NCBI GenBank assembly: GCA_028554755.1
Contig: JAPTOF010000011.1
Location: forward strand, 5,546,501-5,610,500
DNA length: 64,000 nt
From: Cordia subcordata
Lineage: Eukaryota; Streptophyta; Magnoliopsida; Boraginales; Cordiaceae
Reading direction: 5' to 3'
How positions within the stretch are numbered: the first letter of the stretch is position 1; the number at the start of each line of letters is the position of its first letter. Position numbers and translations under genes: made by a program. The notes under the pieces are model-generated. The model searched no databases. It was not told the DNA's origin and saw nothing but the letters and a program-made list of their open reading frames with translations. Shown here piece by piece: positions 61,113 through 64,000 of the stretch.

Positions 61113-64000
61113 ATGTCTGGAAATAACGAAACTCAAACTGGAAATAATGATGAAGTCCAATTTGTGGATAACACCCAAACTTGGACTGCTGGAACGAGTG
61201 TGACTGGGGTTTCCATTGCTACCCCGAATGTTACTATGACTGCTGGGGACACCCCAACAGGAGTTACCATGACTGGGAATGTTGGAATTACTCCAACAGC
61301 TAATATGACTGTGCAGGTTCTTGGGACTGTGCAGGGATTCAGCGGATTTGGAGCCGCGACTGGATTAGCTTTCAGTTCATTTGGACAAGCCAACAATATT
61401 GCTAGTTCAAGCAGTGGCTTTGGGGGAACTGCAAATATAGCTGGTTCAAGCAATGTTTTTGGAGGCAGGCCTATATTTGGGACAACCAACTATGCACCTT
61501 CACCTCCACATGCTGAGAAGCCAGAAAAGTTTTCTGGCAAAGACTTCAAAACATGGCAGCTTCAAATGAAATTTTATCTCACAACTTTGGGGCTGTTCAT
61601 GTATGTGCAGCAAGATTCTCCATCCTTGGGGGATATCCCGGATGTGCAGAAGGTGGCGGCTGTGGATGCTTGGAAGCACAGTGATTTCCTTTGCCGGAAT
61701 TATATTTTGAATTGTTTAGAAACTTCCTTGTATAAAGTACATGCTAAATGTAAAACAGCTAAGGAAGTATGGATGTCTTTAGAGGATAAGTATGAGCTAG
61801 AAAGTGCTAGCACGAAGAAATTCATAGTGACTAGATTTCTAGAATTCTCTATGACAGATTCTAAACCGGTGATGTCATAGGTACAAGAATACCAGTTGAT
61901 CATCCAAGAACTCCATGCTGAAGGGATGCCACAGGTTGAACAATTCCAAGTGGCTGCCTTAATAGATAAATTGCCCGCTGGTTGGAGTGAGTTTAAAAAT
62001 CACCTCAAACACAAGCAACAGGAGATGAAAATGAAAAACTTAATCCTACAGCTTAGAATTGAGGAAGAAAATCGTTCAACTAGCAAATGGGGCATGCATG
62101 GTGGAATGAAATCCAAGGCCCACATGGTGGAACATGGTTCAAATCCCAACAAAAAGAGAAAGTTCACCAGTCAAGCTAATCGTGGGCAAAAGGGGAAGAC
62201 AGTTGCTGGGAAACCCAAAGCTGACAAGAAGCAGTTCAATGGGACGTGTTATATCTGTGACAAAACTGGTCACAAGGCAAAGGATTGCAGGTTGCGCAAA
62301 AGAAAAGCCTTAGCAAATGTCGTAGAAGACCTAGAAGGCGACGTGTCTGATTTAAATATCTCAGCAATGGTGTCAGAAGTGAACATGGTGGGTAATCCTA
62401 AACAATGGTTCATTGACACGGGGGCAACTAGACACGTTTGTTCTGAGAAAAGGCTATTCTCTTCCTACACAGCTAATACCGGGGAAGAAGTCTTGTACAT
62501 GGGAAATTCTGCAACTTCCCAAGTGGTAGGTACAGGAAATGTGGTTCTAGAGATGACCTCTGGCATTAAGCTGACACTTAAGAATGTTCTGCATGTTCCT
62601 GAGATTAGGAAAAATCTCGTATCCGGTTCTTTGTTAGGTAAAGCCGGACTCTCTATGTCATTTAGTGCTGATAAAGTTGTAATCAAGAAGGGATATGATT
62701 TTGTGGGTAAGGGCTATCTCTATGAGGGGATGTACAAACTAAGTGTTAAAGCCCAAATCCCAAAAGGAAATGTAACTGCTGGGCCTTCTGGCCAAAATGA
62801 GATTAATAAAATTGTTCCTTCTGCTTACTTCTTTGAATCTCCTACTTTATGGCATGAGAGGTTGGGACATGTAAACTTTGATTCTCTAAACAAACTTGTA
62901 AAAATGGGACTAATCCATGGAGTGGATTTTTCTAATCATAAAAAATGTGAAGTTTGTGTAGAATCAAAATTAACTAGAACTTCTTTCAAATCAGAGAAAG
63001 AATCACGTAACCTCTTGGATTGATTCATAGTGATATTTGTGACTTAAAATTTGTGCAAACAAGAGGCGGTAAAAAATATTTTATAACTTTTATCGATGAT
63101 AGCACAAGGTATTGTTATGTATATTTACTAAGATCCAAAGATGAGGCTTTGGAGGCTTTTAAACAATACCAAGTTGAGGTGGAAAATCAACTAGGTAAGA
63201 AGATCAAAACTTTGAGAAGTGATAGGGGTGGAGAGTACGTATATCTTTTTGAAGCTTATTGTGCTGAACAAGGAATAATACACCAAACAACAGCTCCTTA
63301 TTCTCCACAACAAAATGGGGTTGCTGAACGCAAAAATAGAACTATCAAAGAAATGATGAATGCCTTGTTGATAAATTCTAGTCTACCTCAGAACTTGTAG
63401 GGGGAAGCAGTCTTGACTGCAAATCATGTTTTGAATAAAATACCCCACAAGAAACTAGAAAAAACTCCGTATGAATTGTGGAAAAGTAGACCCCCTTCAT
63501 ACAAATATTTAAGAGTGTGGGGCTGTTTAGCTAAAGTAGGAGTTCCTACTCCTAAAATGGTCAAAATAGGACCAAAGACAGTTGACTGTATTTTCATTGG
63601 ATATGCGCAGAACAGTGCTGCGTATAGATTTCTTGTACATAAATCAGAAATATCTGACATTCACGAGAATACAGTAATTGAATCTCGAAATGCTGAGTTT
63701 TTTGAGACAACGTTTCCATATAAAAGGTCAAAAGAATCAAATTCTTCTGAACCCAGTTCGTCTAAAAGGGGTCTTGACCATTCAAATGTAGATAAAGAGG
63801 CTACAACTCATGAATCTAGACGTAGTAAAAGGGCAAGAACTTCTACGTCTTTCGGGCCTGACTTTATAACATTTATGCTAGAAAGTGAGCTCAGAACTTT
63901 CAAGGAAGCTATGTCTACTCCTGAGGCACCTCTTTGGCAAGAGGTGGTGAATAGTAAATTGAGTCTATCATGCACAACCATACTTGGGAATTAGTGGATC
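61113..64000 (+). pseudogene. Copia element 3 gag-pol (recent, 3' end outside window)
   Basis: Starts MSGNNETQTGNNDEVQFVDN. A Ser/Thr/Gly-rich N-terminus with five FG dipeptides (residues 79-123) leads to the UBN2-type gag (EKFSGKDFKTWQLQMKFYLT). A CCHC knuckle (CYICDKTGHKAKDC) and the protease site WFIDTGATRHVCS follow. GAG-pre-integrase (LWHERLGHVNFDSLNKL), zinc-binding CEVC and the integrase core ([30 protein letters not shown]) come next, then the start of RT (WQEVVNS). Lesions are an in-frame TAG at 61878-61880 (expected Gln), loss of one T near 63020, TAG at 63398-63400 (expected Trp) and loss of one base near 63960. Otherwise the frame is well preserved, suggesting a young insertion. 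Confidence 0.9.
61347..61481 (+). other. FG-dipeptide tract in copia 3 gag
   Basis: Residues 79-123 contain GFG, SFG, GFGG, VFGG and IFG with Ser/Gly/Ala/Asn spacers, resembling the FG tracts of nucleoporins. This is read directly from the translation; function is not known. Confidence 0.75.

Noticed and set aside
61133..61489. 118-residue minus-strand frame inside copia 3 gag
   Set aside because: Antisense shadow of the Ser/Gly-rich gag coding frame.

Overview
This is plant nuclear DNA, most likely from a core eudicot. It is AT-rich, has spliced genes with GT-AG introns, and is densely packed with plant-type transposable elements: Ty1/copia, TRIM, MITE-like and Mutator-like (MULE) elements. 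There are no operons, CRISPR arrays or bacterial signals. The species cannot be named from the window.

The only complete host gene is on the minus strand. It encodes a peroxisomal acyl-CoA thioesterase of the plant ACH/TesB type: an N-terminal cyclic-nucleotide-binding-like domain, a double-hotdog thioesterase and a C-terminal SKL. Seventeen exons (36518 down to 6516) join with compatible phases into 429 codons plus stop. The gene spans about 30 kb because its introns are full of elements. Intron 11 holds an RT-deleted copia whose 5' LTR is split by a probable solo LTR, plus a tandem TRIM. Intron 8 holds a copia inside a copia. Intron 14 holds a TRIM with a perfect 5-bp target duplication.

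Left of it, convergent on the plus strand, is the 3' end of an unidentified gene (exons 3-162 and 2283-2392). Its intron contains a MITE-like element and about six copies of a 150-180 bp tandem repeat. About 2.6-6.3 kb is AT-rich intergenic DNA with decayed elements.

From 36.7 to 42.5 kb there is AT-rich upstream DNA with microsatellites and foldback elements. Two large decayed MULEs follow (about 42.5-49.3 kb and 51.8-59.9 kb). Each has long terminal inverted repeats, a MuDR-type transposase gene with a SWIM motif and, on the opposite strand and convergent, a plant mobile domain (PMD) gene. In the second element the two genes are swapped left to right. Between the MULEs lie a 1.1-kb foldback element and a TRIM remnant.

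The right end (about 60.0-64.0 kb) is the 5' part of a young-looking copia element on the plus strand, cut by the window edge, with two nonsense codons and two frameshifts. Its gag N-terminus carries five FG dipeptides, like an FG-nucleoporin. No tRNA or rRNA gene was recognised.
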